A DNA stretch of 64,000 nt from Ralstonia sp. UBA689 (GTDB lineage Bacteria > Pseudomonadota > Gammaproteobacteria > Burkholderiales > Burkholderiaceae), in the NCBI RefSeq assembly GCF_002298975.1, contig NZ_DBMV01000010.1, positions 124,001-188,000 on the forward strand, read 5' to 3'. The position numbers and the translations under genes are program-made. A model generated the notes under the pieces. It made no database searches. It was given only the letters and a program-made list of their open reading frames with translations, and was not told the DNA's origin. Shown one piece after another: positions 34,590 to 43,791 of this stretch (position 1 is its first letter; the number at the start of each line of letters is the position of its first letter).

Positions 34590-35564
34590 ATGTCCACCGA
34601 TCTCACAACCCAAGTTGCCGAAAGGTCTGCCAGTTCGTCCCGTCAATCCTTGTGGATGGTGCTTGCGGCGTTTGCCTTCTCGGCGATGGGTGTGTGCGTG
34701 AAGCTCGCCTCGGCGCACTACAGCACGGGTGAGATCGTCTTCTACCGCAGCGTGATCGGCATGATCGTGATGGGCGCGATCCTGGCCAAAACAGGCGCGG
34801 GCATCCGCACCCCCTACCTCACGTCGCATATCAAACGCAGCGTGTTCGGGGTGACGTCGCTGCTGCTGTGGTTCACGTCGATCAGCCTGCTGCCGCTGGC
34901 GACGGCCATGACGCTGAACTACATGTCGCCGGTGTGGATTGCGCTGATCATCGGCGCGGGCGCCACGCTGGCCGGCAAAACCGGCGGCGCCGACCGCAAG
35001 ATGGTGGCGGCCATCCTGATGTCGTTCATCGGCGTCATCTGCCTGCTGCAGCCGAGCGTCGGCCCCTCGCAGATGACGGGCGGCATGGTCGGGCTGGTAT
35101 CGGGCGTGTTCACAGCGCTGGCTTATGTAGAGGTGCGGCAACTTGGCGACCTGGGCGAGAACGAGGCGCGCATCGTCTTCTACTTCTCGCTGGTGAGTGC
35201 AATTGCCGGCGGCGTGTGGATGCTGATCGGCGGTGCGCAACCACATACGTGGAACACAGCCCGCCTGCTGCTCGCAGTGGGCCTGCTGGCCACCCTGGGC
35301 CAGACCGCCATGACACGCGCCTACAAGCGCGGCAATACGTTGCTGACAGCCAACCTGCAATACACCGGCATTGTCTTTGCGAGCGGCTGGGGCATGCTGC
35401 TGTGGCACGATCACCTCAATGCGCTGTCGTGGATGGGCATGGCGCTCATCATCGGCAGCGGCATCGTCACCACGGTCATGCGCGCCCGCCAGTCGGGCAC
35501 CGAGCATCCGACGCCGCAGACCGCCGTGTCGGGCCCGGAAGCCGAGATTCACCCGGAAATCTGA
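34590..35564 (+). CDS. DMT-superfamily (EamA) transporter
   Basis: A 324-residue inner-membrane protein with about ten predicted membrane spans, such as WMVLAAFAFSAMGVCVKLA near the start, then a duplicated EamA arrangement (FYRSVIGMIVMGAIL; ATAMTLNYMSPVWIALIIGA; LTANLQYTGIVFASGWGMLL). EamA proteins export small metabolites or amino acids; substrate unknown. The start at 34590 has no ribosome-binding site and lies just past the Rieske terminator; the ATG at 34656, just before the first span, is an alternative. It is 22 bases from the sulfurtransferase gene downstream. Confidence 0.87.
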   Translation: MSTDLTTQVAERSASSSRQSLWMVLAAFAFSAMGVCVKLASAHYSTGEIVFYRSVIGMIVMGAILAKTGAGIRTPYLTSHIKRSVFGVTSLLLWFTSISLLPLATAMTLNYMSPVWIALIIGAGATLAGKTGGADRKMVAAILMSFIGVICLLQPSVGPSQMTGGMVGLVSGVFTALAYVEVRQLGDLGENEARIVFYFSLVSAIAGGVWMLIGGAQPHTWNTARLLLAVGLLATLGQTAMTRAYKRGNTLLTANLQYTGIVFASGWGMLLWHDHLNALSWMGMALIIGSGIVTTVMRARQSGTEHPTPQTAVSGPEAEIHPEI

Positions 35565-35586
35565 TCGATCCCTGGAGATTGTCGCC

Positions 35587-36477
35587 ATGAGCGAACAACA
35601 CGCTCGCTACACCACGCTGATCACCGCGTCTCAACTGGCCGCATTGCAGCAAAGCGCGCCCACTGCCATCGTCGTCATCGATTGCAGCTTCGACCTGGCC
35701 AACCCTGCCGCCGGACGCGATGCGTATCGCGCCAGCCATATTCCCGGCGCGTTCTATCTACACCTCGACAACGAGTTGTCCGGCCCCAAGACCGGCACCA
35801 ACGGCCGCCACCCGCTACCCGATGCCGAAGCCCTCGTGGCACGGCTGCAGGCGCTGGGCGCAAACGACGATACGCAGGTCGTTGCCTACGACCGTCAGGG
35901 CAGCATGTATGCCGCGCGCCTGTGGTGGCTGCTGCGCTGGGTCGGCCATGCCGATGTGGCCGTGCTCGACGGCGGCCTGCAGGCCTGGGAGGCTGCGCAC
36001 TATCCCGTTGACAAGGTCGTGCCCGACGAGCCGCAGCTCAATGCGACGCCCGGCAACCTGGCGCGCAAGCCATCGCTCGCGCCGCTGGTGACGGCCGACA
36101 TCGTGCAGAAATACCTGGGGCATGCCGACAAGATCGTCATCGACGCCCGCGCCCCCGACCGCTACCGCGGCGAGAACGAAACGCTGGACCCAGTGGGCGG
36201 CCACATCCCCGGCGCACGCAACCGCTTCTTTCGCGACAACCTGCAGGCCGACGGCACCTTCAAGCCGGCCGAACAGCTGCGTGCCGACTTTGCTGCCGTG
36301 CTGTCCAGCACCAAACCCGAAGACACGATGCTGCAATGCGGCTCGGGCGTGACCGCCTGCCACAATGCGCTCGCCATGGAAATCGCCGGCCTGACGGGCG
36401 CCGCCCTCTACGCGGGCTCATGGAGCGAATGGTGCAGCGACCCATCGCGCCCGGTGGCGACTGGGCCAAACCCCTAA
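35587..36477 (+). CDS. sseA: Thiosulfate / 3-mercaptopyruvate sulfurtransferase (tandem rhodanese)
   Basis: A 296-residue protein with two rhodanese domains. The N-terminal inactive domain has IVVIDCSFDLANPAAGRDAY and SHIPGAFYLHLDNELSG. The C-terminal catalytic domain has GHIPGARNRFF and the active loop MLQCGSGVTACHNALAM with the persulfide cysteine. CGSGVTA is intermediate between rhodanese (CRxGxT) and mercaptopyruvate (CGSGVTA) types and favours mercaptopyruvate sulfurtransferase. Start is the ATG at 35587, with GGAG about nine bases upstream. Terminator at 36500-36528. Confidence 0.92.
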   Translation: MSEQHARYTTLITASQLAALQQSAPTAIVVIDCSFDLANPAAGRDAYRASHIPGAFYLHLDNELSGPKTGTNGRHPLPDAEALVARLQALGANDDTQVVAYDRQGSMYAARLWWLLRWVGHADVAVLDGGLQAWEAAHYPVDKVVPDEPQLNATPGNLARKPSLAPLVTADIVQKYLGHADKIVIDARAPDRYRGENETLDPVGGHIPGARNRFFRDNLQADGTFKPAEQLRADFAAVLSSTKPEDTMLQCGSGVTACHNALAMEIAGLTGAALYAGSWSEWCSDPSRPVATGPNP

Positions 36478-36499
36478 GCGCAACATCGCACGCAGCAAA

Positions 36500-36528
36500 A
36501 AGCCCGGCAGCGACCGGGCTTCTTGTTT
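36500..36528. terminator. Terminator between sseA and the ZIP gene
   Basis: AAGCCCGG (36500-36507) pairs with CCGGGCTT (36514-36521), followed by CTTGTTT on the plus side and flanked by an A-rich tract on the other. It serves both convergent genes. Confidence 0.85.
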
Positions 36529-36544
36529 GGATGGCGCCTGCGGT

Positions 36545-37351
36545 TCAGTGCGCGTGGCCGTGCAGGCCGTCCGTCAGCAGGAAGATCATCAGGATGCCCG
36601 CGATGATCAGCGCGATCTGTACGGCGGACTCCTTCCAGCGCGGCTTGCGCTTCATCTGCGGCATCAGATCACACACGGCAATGTAGAGGAAGCTGCTGGA
36701 GGCCACCACCAGCACATACGGAATCCACGACGTCAGCCGATCCAGCAGGTAGTAGCCAAGCACCGCGCCCACCAGCGCGCAGACACTGCAGATCAGGTTG
36801 TAGACGAAGGCACGCGTCTTGGAGAAGCCGGCGTTGAGCAGCACCATGAAATCGCCGATCTCCTGTGGAACCTCGTGCGCGGCAATCGCCAGCGCGGTGA
36901 CGATGCCGACCTTGATGTCGGCCAGGAATGCGGCGGCGATGACAATGCCGTCGGAGAAGTTGTGCAGGCCGTCGCCCACCAGGATCATCAGGCCACTGCG
37001 GCCGGCCTCCTGGCGGTCGTGCCCGTGGTGATGGCCGTGGCCGTCGCCCTCGTAGTGATGCGAGTGGCGGATCAGCGAGATCTTCTCCAGCAGGAAGAAG
37101 CCCAGCAGCCCCGCCAGCAGCGTGGCGAACAGCGCGTGCGTATTGGGTTGGACACCGCGATGCGCTTCGAAGGCCTCGGGCAGCGAGTGCAGCAGCGAGG
37201 TGGCCAGCAACACTCCGACGGAAAAGCTGACCATACGGTCGACCACGCGCGCCAGCACGGTCAGCGATAGCACGGCAGCACCCATCATGCTGCCGATGCC
37301 CGACAGCGCGGTGGCCAGGAGAATGCCTAACAGGGTGGAATCGAGGGCCAT
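36545..37351 (-). CDS. ZIP-family divalent metal transporter
   Basis: A 268-residue inner-membrane protein of the ZIP family, which moves zinc or other divalent metals into the cytoplasm. A His-rich cytoplasmic loop (EGDGHGHHHGHDRQ) lies between spans III and IV. The paired metal-binding spans are GDGLHNFSDGIVIAAAFL and AIAAHEVPQEIGDFMVLLN, the classical HN...D and HE...xE signatures. The start is the ATG at 37351; the frame is open upstream but lacks similarity. Metal regulation (e.g. Zur) cannot be seen in the upstream bases. Confidence 0.93.
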   Translation of the reverse strand: MALDSTLLGILLATALSGIGSMMGAAVLSLTVLARVVDRMVSFSVGVLLATSLLHSLPEAFEAHRGVQPNTHALFATLLAGLLGFFLLEKISLIRHSHHYEGDGHGHHHGHDRQEAGRSGLMILVGDGLHNFSDGIVIAAAFLADIKVGIVTALAIAAHEVPQEIGDFMVLLNAGFSKTRAFVYNLICSVCALVGAVLGYYLLDRLTSWIPYVLVVASSSFLYIAVCDLMPQMKRKPRWKESAVQIALIIAGILMIFLLTDGLHGHAH

Positions 37352-37430
37352 GCGGCGCGCACCTATAAACGCAACAGAGTTGCAAGAAGGGACGCATTGT
37401 ATGCCCCTTTTGTCACCTTTGCCAGCAGCG

Positions 37431-37459
37431 CAAAAACAAAAGGCCCGCATGGGGCCTTT
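37431..37459 (-). terminator. Terminator of the dienelactone hydrolase gene
   Basis: AAAGGCCC (37439-37446) pairs with GGGCCTTT (37452-37459). On the minus strand it is followed by TGTTTTTG. It lies about 20 bases past the stop codon. Confidence 0.85.
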
Positions 37460-37479
37460 CGTACATGGTGGACAAGTGC

Positions 37480-38358
37480 TTATTCGACGCCGTGGTCCTT
37501 GAACCAGGCAATGCACTTCTTCCAGCCGTCTTCTGCGTCGGCTTTCACATAGCTCGGGCGGTAATCGGCGTGGAATGCGTGGCCGGCATCCGGATAGACG
37601 ATGATGCGCGAGGCGCGCGCCTTCAGGTTCTTGGATTTCTCCAACGCCTCCTTCATGGCATTGCGGACATCCTCCGTGATCACGGTGTCCTTCGCGCCGT
37701 ACAAGCCCAGCACGCGCACCTTTAAGTCATCCACGTTGTCGATGGGGGAAACCGGCTGCAGCGGCGTCGGATTGCCCTTCAGCGGCCCGTACCACGCTAC
37801 GGCGGCCTTGATGTCGGGGCTACGCTCAGCAAACAGCCAGACTTGGCGCCCGCCCCAGCAGAAGCCGGTGATGCCGATGCGCGCCGGATCGCCGCCGTTC
37901 TCCTTGACCCAGGCCACCGTCGCATCCAGATCGCCCGCCACCTGGGCATCCGGCACCTTGGAAACCACGTTGGTAACGGCCTCCTGAATGGTGCCGTAGG
38001 CGCGCGGATCGCCCTGGCGCACAAACAGCTCCGGCGCGATGGCGAGGTAGCCGAGCTTGGCAAAGCGCCGGCAGATATCGGCGATGTACTCATGCACGCC
38101 AAAGATCTCGCTGACGACAATCACCACCGGCAACTTCGTCTTGCCCTCGGGCTGGGCGCGATAGGCCGGCATCTTGAAGTCGCCCACGGGCACCATCACC
38201 TCGCCCGCCGTGAGCCCGTTGAAATCCGTCTTGATGGCCTGCGCCGACACCGGCAGCACCGCCGCCGCAAACGCCGACCCGAGCGCCGTCTTCATGAAGC
38301 CGCGGCGGTCGAAGCTGCGGCCGGGTACCAGACTCTCCACTTCCGTTTCAAGCTGCAT
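37480..38358 (-). CDS. Dienelactone hydrolase family protein, Tat-exported
   Basis: A 292-residue alpha/beta hydrolase. RSFDRRGFMKTALGSAFAAA, ending in SAQA, is a twin-arginine signal, so it is folded before export. The nucleophile elbow is GITGFCWGGRQVW with a cysteine nucleophile, typical of dienelactone hydrolases. The catalytic histidine is in YPDAGHAFHADY. Cytoplasmic enzymes of this family open dienelactone rings from chlorocatechols; exported members have unknown substrates. Start at the ATG at 38358. It is followed by a terminator and stands alone. Confidence 0.88.
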   Translation of the reverse strand: MQLETEVESLVPGRSFDRRGFMKTALGSAFAAAVLPVSAQAIKTDFNGLTAGEVMVPVGDFKMPAYRAQPEGKTKLPVVIVVSEIFGVHEYIADICRRFAKLGYLAIAPELFVRQGDPRAYGTIQEAVTNVVSKVPDAQVAGDLDATVAWVKENGGDPARIGITGFCWGGRQVWLFAERSPDIKAAVAWYGPLKGNPTPLQPVSPIDNVDDLKVRVLGLYGAKDTVITEDVRNAMKEALEKSKNLKARASRIIVYPDAGHAFHADYRPSYVKADAEDGWKKCIAWFKDHGVE

Positions 38359-38461
38359 CGCACTCTCCTGGCCGTTGGGCGGTTACGGTAAACGAAGCGG
38401 CCAGTCTACCGGACCAGATCCATCGCCACCGAGCGGGGCGCATTGCATCCGGTTCGGTTGA

Positions 38462-39787
38462 CTAATGCAGCTTGACCCGCGGATTCGTCTTGCTGCGCAG
38501 CCAGTGCGTCACGGTATCGAGCGACATGCGCACCCAGCCGTGCAGCGCCAGTACGTGCATCCGATACAGCGACGTGTACATCAGCCGCGCCATGAGGCCC
38601 TCGATAAACATCGAGCCACCGATCAACCCGCCCATCAGGCTGCCCACCGCGCTGAAATGGCCGAGCGAGACGAGCGAGCCCAGATCCTGGAAGGCGAACA
38701 GCTCGACCGGCTTGCCGTCCAGGCGACGGCGCAAAGCGTTGTACAGGTAGGTGGCCTGCTGGTGCGCTGCCTGCGCACGCGGCGGCACGCTCATCTGCTT
38801 CTCGGGCCACGGGCAGCTTGCGCAGTCGCCAAAGGCGTAGATGGCATCGTCGCCTTCCACCTGCAGCGTCCGCGAGACGACGACCTGCCCCAGCTTGTTG
38901 ACCGGCAGCCCCAGCTCGCCCAGCACCGAAGGCGCACGGATGCCCGCCGCCCACACGGTCAGGTCGGCCGGGATGGACTTGCCGCTGGCCGTATTGACGG
39001 CGTTGGCGGTGACCTCCGTCACACGCTCGCCGGTGATGACGTCCACATTCAGCTTGTGCAGCAGCTTGGTGGTTTCGGCCGACACGCGCTCGGAAAGCAC
39101 GGGCAGGATGCGCGACCCACCCTCGATCAGGTGGATGCGGATGTCACGGCGCGGGTCCAGCTTGTGCAGCCCATACGCTGCCAGCACGTGCGCGGTGTTA
39201 CGGAGTTCGGCCGACAGCTCCACACCCGTGGCGCCCGCGCCGACGATGGCGACATCCACCTGCGGCCCGGCATCGCCCACGCGGTTCTGCGCGCGCATGC
39301 AGGCCGAAATCAGCTTGCGGCGGAAGCGCTCGGCCTGCTGCGCCGTGTCCAATGCAATGGCATGCTCAGCCGCTCCCGGCACGCCGAAGAAATGCGTCAC
39401 GCTGCCGATGGAGAGCACCAGCACGTCGTAGCCAATGGCACGTTCGGGCAGCACCTCGGTGCCATCGGCATCGAGGCAACCGGAGACGGTGACCGACTTG
39501 GTGGCGCGGTCGAGCGCCTTCAGTTCGCCCTGCTGGAACTCGAAGCCGTGCCAGCGTGCCTGCGCGGCGTATTCGAGCTGGTGGGTATTCGGGTCCATGC
39601 TGCCGGCAGCGACTTCATGCAGCAGCGGTTTCCAGATATGCGTCGGGTTGCGGTCGACCAGGACGACCTGTGCCGCACCGCGCTTGCCGAGCTTGTCGCC
39701 CAGCCGCGTCGCCAGTTCCAGCCCGCCGGCACCGCCACCGACCACCACAATGCGCGGCCCACCCGCGCTATCCGCCTGCGCTGCCAT
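38462..39787 (-). CDS. ndh: Type II NADH dehydrogenase (NDH-2)
   Basis: A 441-residue single-subunit NADH:quinone oxidoreductase. The FAD loop is RIVVVGGGAGGLELATRLGD, the NADH loop is VAIVGAGATGVELSAELRN, and the quinone/FAD C-terminal signature IYAFGDCASCPW is complete. Two C-terminal amphipathic helices (MFIEGLMARLMYTSLYRMH) would dock it to the membrane. It passes electrons to ubiquinone without pumping protons. Start is the ATG at 39787 after AGAGGAG. Confidence 0.93.
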   Translation of the reverse strand: MAAQADSAGGPRIVVVGGGAGGLELATRLGDKLGKRGAAQVVLVDRNPTHIWKPLLHEVAAGSMDPNTHQLEYAAQARWHGFEFQQGELKALDRATKSVTVSGCLDADGTEVLPERAIGYDVLVLSIGSVTHFFGVPGAAEHAIALDTAQQAERFRRKLISACMRAQNRVGDAGPQVDVAIVGAGATGVELSAELRNTAHVLAAYGLHKLDPRRDIRIHLIEGGSRILPVLSERVSAETTKLLHKLNVDVITGERVTEVTANAVNTASGKSIPADLTVWAAGIRAPSVLGELGLPVNKLGQVVVSRTLQVEGDDAIYAFGDCASCPWPEKQMSVPPRAQAAHQQATYLYNALRRRLDGKPVELFAFQDLGSLVSLGHFSAVGSLMGGLIGGSMFIEGLMARLMYTSLYRMHVLALHGWVRMSLDTVTHWLRSKTNPRVKLH

Positions 39788-39975
39788 GTGTTTCTCCTCT
39801 GAATGCTCGGAATCACGTGATCGTTCAGATGCAGTCTGCTGCAACGCAAAACGCGCCGCAACCCCGGGCCGCCAGATATGACAGATCATCCGAAGTGCAT
39901 GCCACAGCCATTCGCAGCCTGCCTTGGCAAGAAAAGGCGCGCCACACCTTGTGGAACGGACAGGCCGTCACGGCA
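39788..39975. other. Intergenic region, polA end to ndh start
   Basis: A 188-base spacer that must contain the ndh promoter on the minus strand and the end of the polA transcript. A weak hairpin with a TTTTCTT tail on the minus strand near 39925-39955 may be the polA terminator. No gene seen. Confidence 0.4.
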
Positions 39976-42792
39976 TCAGTGGGCTTCTTCCCAGTTGGCG
40001 CCCACGCCCACTTCGGCGACCAGCGGCACACGCAGCGTTGCTACGCCGCACATCAGTTCCGGCAGGCGCTCGCGCACCGCGCCCAGTTCATCCTGGGGGA
40101 CTTCCAGCACCAGTTCATCGTGCACCTGCATGACTAGGCGCGCGCGCATGGCCTCGGCTTCCAGCCAGCCCTGCACGGCCAACATGGAGAGCTTGATCAG
40201 GTCCGCCGCCGTGCCCTGCATGGGCGCGTTGATGGCGGCGCGCTCTGCAGCCTGCCGGCGGGGGCCGTTGCCGCCGTTGATATCGGGCAGCCACAAGCGG
40301 CGTCCGAAGGCCGTCTCCACGTAGCCGCGCTCGCGCGCGGTCTGGCGTGTCTCGTCCATATAGCGCGCGGCGCCGGGGTAGCGGGCGAAATAGCGGTCGA
40401 TGTAGAGCTTGGCGGCATCGCGGCCGATGCCGAGGTTGCTCGCCAGCCCGAACGCGCTCATGCCGTAGATCAGGCCGAAGTTGATGACCTTGGCAACGCG
40501 CCGCTGGTCAGCGGTCACCTCCAGGGGCGTGACGCTGAAGACTTCAGCGGCAGTCGCGCGGTGCACATCCTGGCCTTCCTGGAACGCACGCATCAGGCCT
40601 TCGTCCTGCGACAGATGGGCCATGATGCGCAACTCGATCTGCGAATAGTCGGCCGAGACGATGACGCTACCCTCGGGCGCGATGAAGGCTTCACGAATGC
40701 GCCGCCCTTCTTCCGTGCGCACCGGAATGTTCTGCAGGTTCGGATCGGTCGAGGCCAGACGCCCCGTCACGGCGGTGGCCTGACCGTAGGTGGTATGGAC
40801 CCGACCTGTACGCGGGTTCACCATCTTCGGCAGCTTGTCGGTGTAGGTGGACTTGAGCTTGGCCAAGCCCCGGTAGTCGAGCAGCAGCTTGGGCAGCGGG
40901 TAGTCCTCTGCCAGCTTCTGCAGTACCTCTTCGTCGGTCGACGGCGCGCCGCTGGCGGTCTTCTTGATGATCGGCAACTTCAACTGGTTGAAGAAGATCT
41001 CGCCGATCTGCTTGGGAGAATTCAGATTGAACGGCTGGCCTGCCAGCGCGTGGGCCTGCTCTTCCAGTTGCAGCAGGCGCTGGCCCAGCTCGGCACTCTG
41101 CCTGGCAAGGCGTTCGCCATCGACCAGCACGCCATTGCGCTCCATCTTCTGCAGCACGATCGAGGTGGGCATCTCGATCTGCTTGTAGACGTAGTCGAGC
41201 TTGTCGTCGGCGGCCACCTTAGGGTACAGCGCACGATGCAGGCGCAGCGTGATGTCCGCATCCTCGGCGGCGTATTCGGTGGCGCGATCGAGCGGCACTT
41301 CATCAAAGCCGATCTGCGATGCACCCTTGCCGCACACCTCTTCGTAGGTGATGGTCTTGAGGTGCAGCACGCGTTCGGCCAGAGCATCCATGCCGTGATT
41401 GCGGTGGGATTCAAGCACGTACGATTGCAGCATCGTGTCGTGCTCAATGCCGCGCAGCGCGATGCCGTGGTTGGCGAACACGTGCGCGTCGTATTTCAGA
41501 TGCTGGCCGACCTTCTTGCACGCGTCGTCTTCGAGCCAGGTCTTCATGCGTGCGAGCACGGTATCGCGCGAGAGTTGCGCGGCACCATCGAGCCCCGCCA
41601 CGTCCGGGCCGCGATGCGCAACCGGGATGTAGCACGCCTGCCCCGGCGTGACCGACAGCGAAATGCCGACCAGTTGCGCCTGCATCGGGTCAATCGACGT
41701 TGTCTCAGTATCGATGCAGACGAGGTCCACCTCGTCCAGCAACTGCATCCACGATTCGAGCTGAGCCTCAGTGATGACGGTCTCGTATTTGACCTCGGCG
41801 GGAGCGGCCTCCGCGTCGAACAGGCTGGCCTGGGCCTGCTGCTGCGCAGCGGCCTCGCCGGCGTAATTCTTGACGGGCGTCGCGGCCTTGCGTGCGGCAC
41901 CCACGCTGCGCGTGTCGGGCAGCGCCTCGCCAGAGGCCTCGCGCAGCCAGGTCTTGAAGCCGTAGCGGCTGAAGAAATCGACGAGCTTCGATTTATCTTC
42001 ACCTCCGTCGACCAGCGCGTCGAACGTGGGCACTTCCTCGGACAAATCGCAGTCGACCTTCACGGTCAGCAGCTCGCGCCCCTTGGGCAGCCAGTCGAGC
42101 GTGTTGCGCAGGTTGTCGCCCACCACCCCCTTGATCTCGCCTGCACGGGCAATGACGTTGTCGAGCGTGCCGAATTCAGTCAACCATTTCACGGCGGTCT
42201 TCGGCCCCACCTTGGGCACGCCGGGCACGTTGTCCACCGTGTCGCCGATCAACGAGAGATAGTCGACGATGCGTTCCGGCGGTACGCCAAACTTGGTCTG
42301 CACGCCGGCCGGATCGAGCGTCTCGTTCGTCATCGTGTTGACCAGCGTGACGTGCGAATTCACCAGTTGGGCAAGGTCCTTGTCGCCCGTCGAGACGATG
42401 GTTCGAACGCCTTCCCGGGTTGCCCGTTCGGCCAGCGTGCCGATCACGTCGTCAGCCTCCACGCCGTCGACCACCAGGATGGGCCAGCCCAGCGCGCGCA
42501 CGGCTTCGTGGATGGGCTCGATCTGCGCGCGCAGATCGTCGGGCATCGGAGCGCGATGCTCCTTGTAGGCGGGATACATCTCGTCGCGGAACGTCTTGCC
42601 TTTAGCGTCGAAAACGCAAGCGCTATACTTGGCCGGGTAGTCGTTGCGCAGCTTGCGCAGCATGTTCACGATGCCGTAGATGGCCCCCGTAGGAAACCCT
42701 TCTCCATTACGCAAGTCGGGCAGTGCGTGATAAGCACGGTACAAATAACTCGAGCCATCGACGAGCAACAGCGTTTCTTGACTTTGCGACAT
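39976..42792 (-). CDS. polA: DNA polymerase I
   Basis: A 938-residue repair and Okazaki-fragment polymerase with three domains. The 5' nuclease (residues 1-290) begins LLLVDGSSYLYRAYHALP and has VDGVEADDVIGTLA. The 3'-5' exonuclease (about 340-540) retains the catalytic D361/E363 of IDTETTSID, so proofreading should be active. The polymerase domain has VSADYSQIELRIMAHLS, the O helix RRVAKVINFGLIYGMSAFGL and VMQVHDELVLEVP. Start at the ATG at 42792 (MSQSQET); the ATG two codons earlier overlaps the first codon of the divergent LOG gene. Its promoter must lie inside that gene's coding sequence. Confidence 0.96.
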   Translation of the reverse strand: MSQSQETLLLVDGSSYLYRAYHALPDLRNGEGFPTGAIYGIVNMLRKLRNDYPAKYSACVFDAKGKTFRDEMYPAYKEHRAPMPDDLRAQIEPIHEAVRALGWPILVVDGVEADDVIGTLAERATREGVRTIVSTGDKDLAQLVNSHVTLVNTMTNETLDPAGVQTKFGVPPERIVDYLSLIGDTVDNVPGVPKVGPKTAVKWLTEFGTLDNVIARAGEIKGVVGDNLRNTLDWLPKGRELLTVKVDCDLSEEVPTFDALVDGGEDKSKLVDFFSRYGFKTWLREASGEALPDTRSVGAARKAATPVKNYAGEAAAQQQAQASLFDAEAAPAEVKYETVITEAQLESWMQLLDEVDLVCIDTETTSIDPMQAQLVGISLSVTPGQACYIPVAHRGPDVAGLDGAAQLSRDTVLARMKTWLEDDACKKVGQHLKYDAHVFANHGIALRGIEHDTMLQSYVLESHRNHGMDALAERVLHLKTITYEEVCGKGASQIGFDEVPLDRATEYAAEDADITLRLHRALYPKVAADDKLDYVYKQIEMPTSIVLQKMERNGVLVDGERLARQSAELGQRLLQLEEQAHALAGQPFNLNSPKQIGEIFFNQLKLPIIKKTASGAPSTDEEVLQKLAEDYPLPKLLLDYRGLAKLKSTYTDKLPKMVNPRTGRVHTTYGQATAVTGRLASTDPNLQNIPVRTEEGRRIREAFIAPEGSVIVSADYSQIELRIMAHLSQDEGLMRAFQEGQDVHRATAAEVFSVTPLEVTADQRRVAKVINFGLIYGMSAFGLASNLGIGRDAAKLYIDRYFARYPGAARYMDETRQTARERGYVETAFGRRLWLPDINGGNGPRRQAAERAAINAPMQGTAADLIKLSMLAVQGWLEAEAMRARLVMQVHDELVLEVPQDELGAVRERLPELMCGVATLRVPLVAEVGVGANWEEAH

Positions 42793-42796
42793 TCCC

Positions 42797-43708
42797 ATGG
42801 ACTCTAATGTGACTGGAACGCCCGAGGGCGTTTCCAACAATGGCGGCGCCGCAGAAGGCGGCGTGGCGAAGCAGGCTGCTGACGTGTCTGCGGCCGACAT
42901 GGACGTCAACGTGACGGTGGGCGCGGACCGTCCGGTGGAGATTGCCTCCGCCAAATCCGACGCCGCACACGGCCGCACCGACCGCAAGATGATCCCCAGC
43001 CTGCGAGCACTCGCCGACGAGGAACGCGCCACCGCAAAGAAAGCGCGCGCCTCCTGGCAGATGTTCACGATTATGGCAGAGTTCATTGAGGCGACCGAGT
43101 ACCTCTCGGAGATCCGTCCGGCCGTCTCGATCTACGGCAGCGCGCGCCTGCGCGAGGATTCCCCTTACTATGAGCGCACCATCGAAATCGCCCGCCTATT
43201 CTCGGACGCGGGCTTCGCCGTCATCTCCGGCGGCGGCCCCGGCATCATGGAAGCGGCCAACAAGGGCGCGCACAGCGGCAAGTCGGCCAGCGTGGGCCTG
43301 AACATCGAACTGCCGCACGAGCAGCAGGGCAATCCGTATCAGGACATCTCGATGCGCTTTCGCCATTTCTTCACGCGCAAGGTCACCTTCGTGAAGAACT
43401 CCGATGCGTTCATCGTCATGCCGGGCGGCTTCGGCACGCTGGACGAGTTGGCCGAGGTGCTCACGCTCGTCCAGACCGGCAAATCACGCAGCGTGCCAGT
43501 GGTGATGTTCGGCAGCCGCTTCTGGAAGGGCCTGCTCGACTGGTTCCGCTATACATTGCTTCCCATGGGCCTGATTGCCGAGCACGATCTGGACATCATG
43601 CGCATCGTCGACGAGCCCAAGGACGCGCTCGACGCTGTCTACGAGTTCTACGAGAAGCGCGAAGGCACCTCGCCGATTCCGCCCAAGGAAGAGATGTTCT
43701 ACCTGTGA
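42797..43708 (+). CDS. LOG-family / TIGR00730 Rossmann-fold nucleotide hydrolase
   Basis: A 303-residue protein whose core (from about residue 100) is the LOG fold: VSIYGSARLREDSPYYE, VISGGGPGIMEAANKGAH and FIVMPGGFGTLDELAEVL, the PGGxGTxxE signature of cytokinin-activating phosphoribohydrolases and AMP nucleosidase relatives. The first 75 residues are low-complexity and variable. The start at 42797 lacks a ribosome-binding site and touches the polA start; initiation further downstream, for instance at codon 35 or 65, is quite possible. In bacteria the substrate is uncertain. Confidence 0.83.
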   Translation: MDSNVTGTPEGVSNNGGAAEGGVAKQAADVSAADMDVNVTVGADRPVEIASAKSDAAHGRTDRKMIPSLRALADEERATAKKARASWQMFTIMAEFIEATEYLSEIRPAVSIYGSARLREDSPYYERTIEIARLFSDAGFAVISGGGPGIMEAANKGAHSGKSASVGLNIELPHEQQGNPYQDISMRFRHFFTRKVTFVKNSDAFIVMPGGFGTLDELAEVLTLVQTGKSRSVPVVMFGSRFWKGLLDWFRYTLLPMGLIAEHDLDIMRIVDEPKDALDAVYEFYEKREGTSPIPPKEEMFYL

Positions 43709-43791
43709 CGATCGACGGCTTCCGGATGGACGATGGCGAGGGGTTCCGACTGTTAGAATGCACGTTTCCGGATCACTCGCTGGAGTCCATC

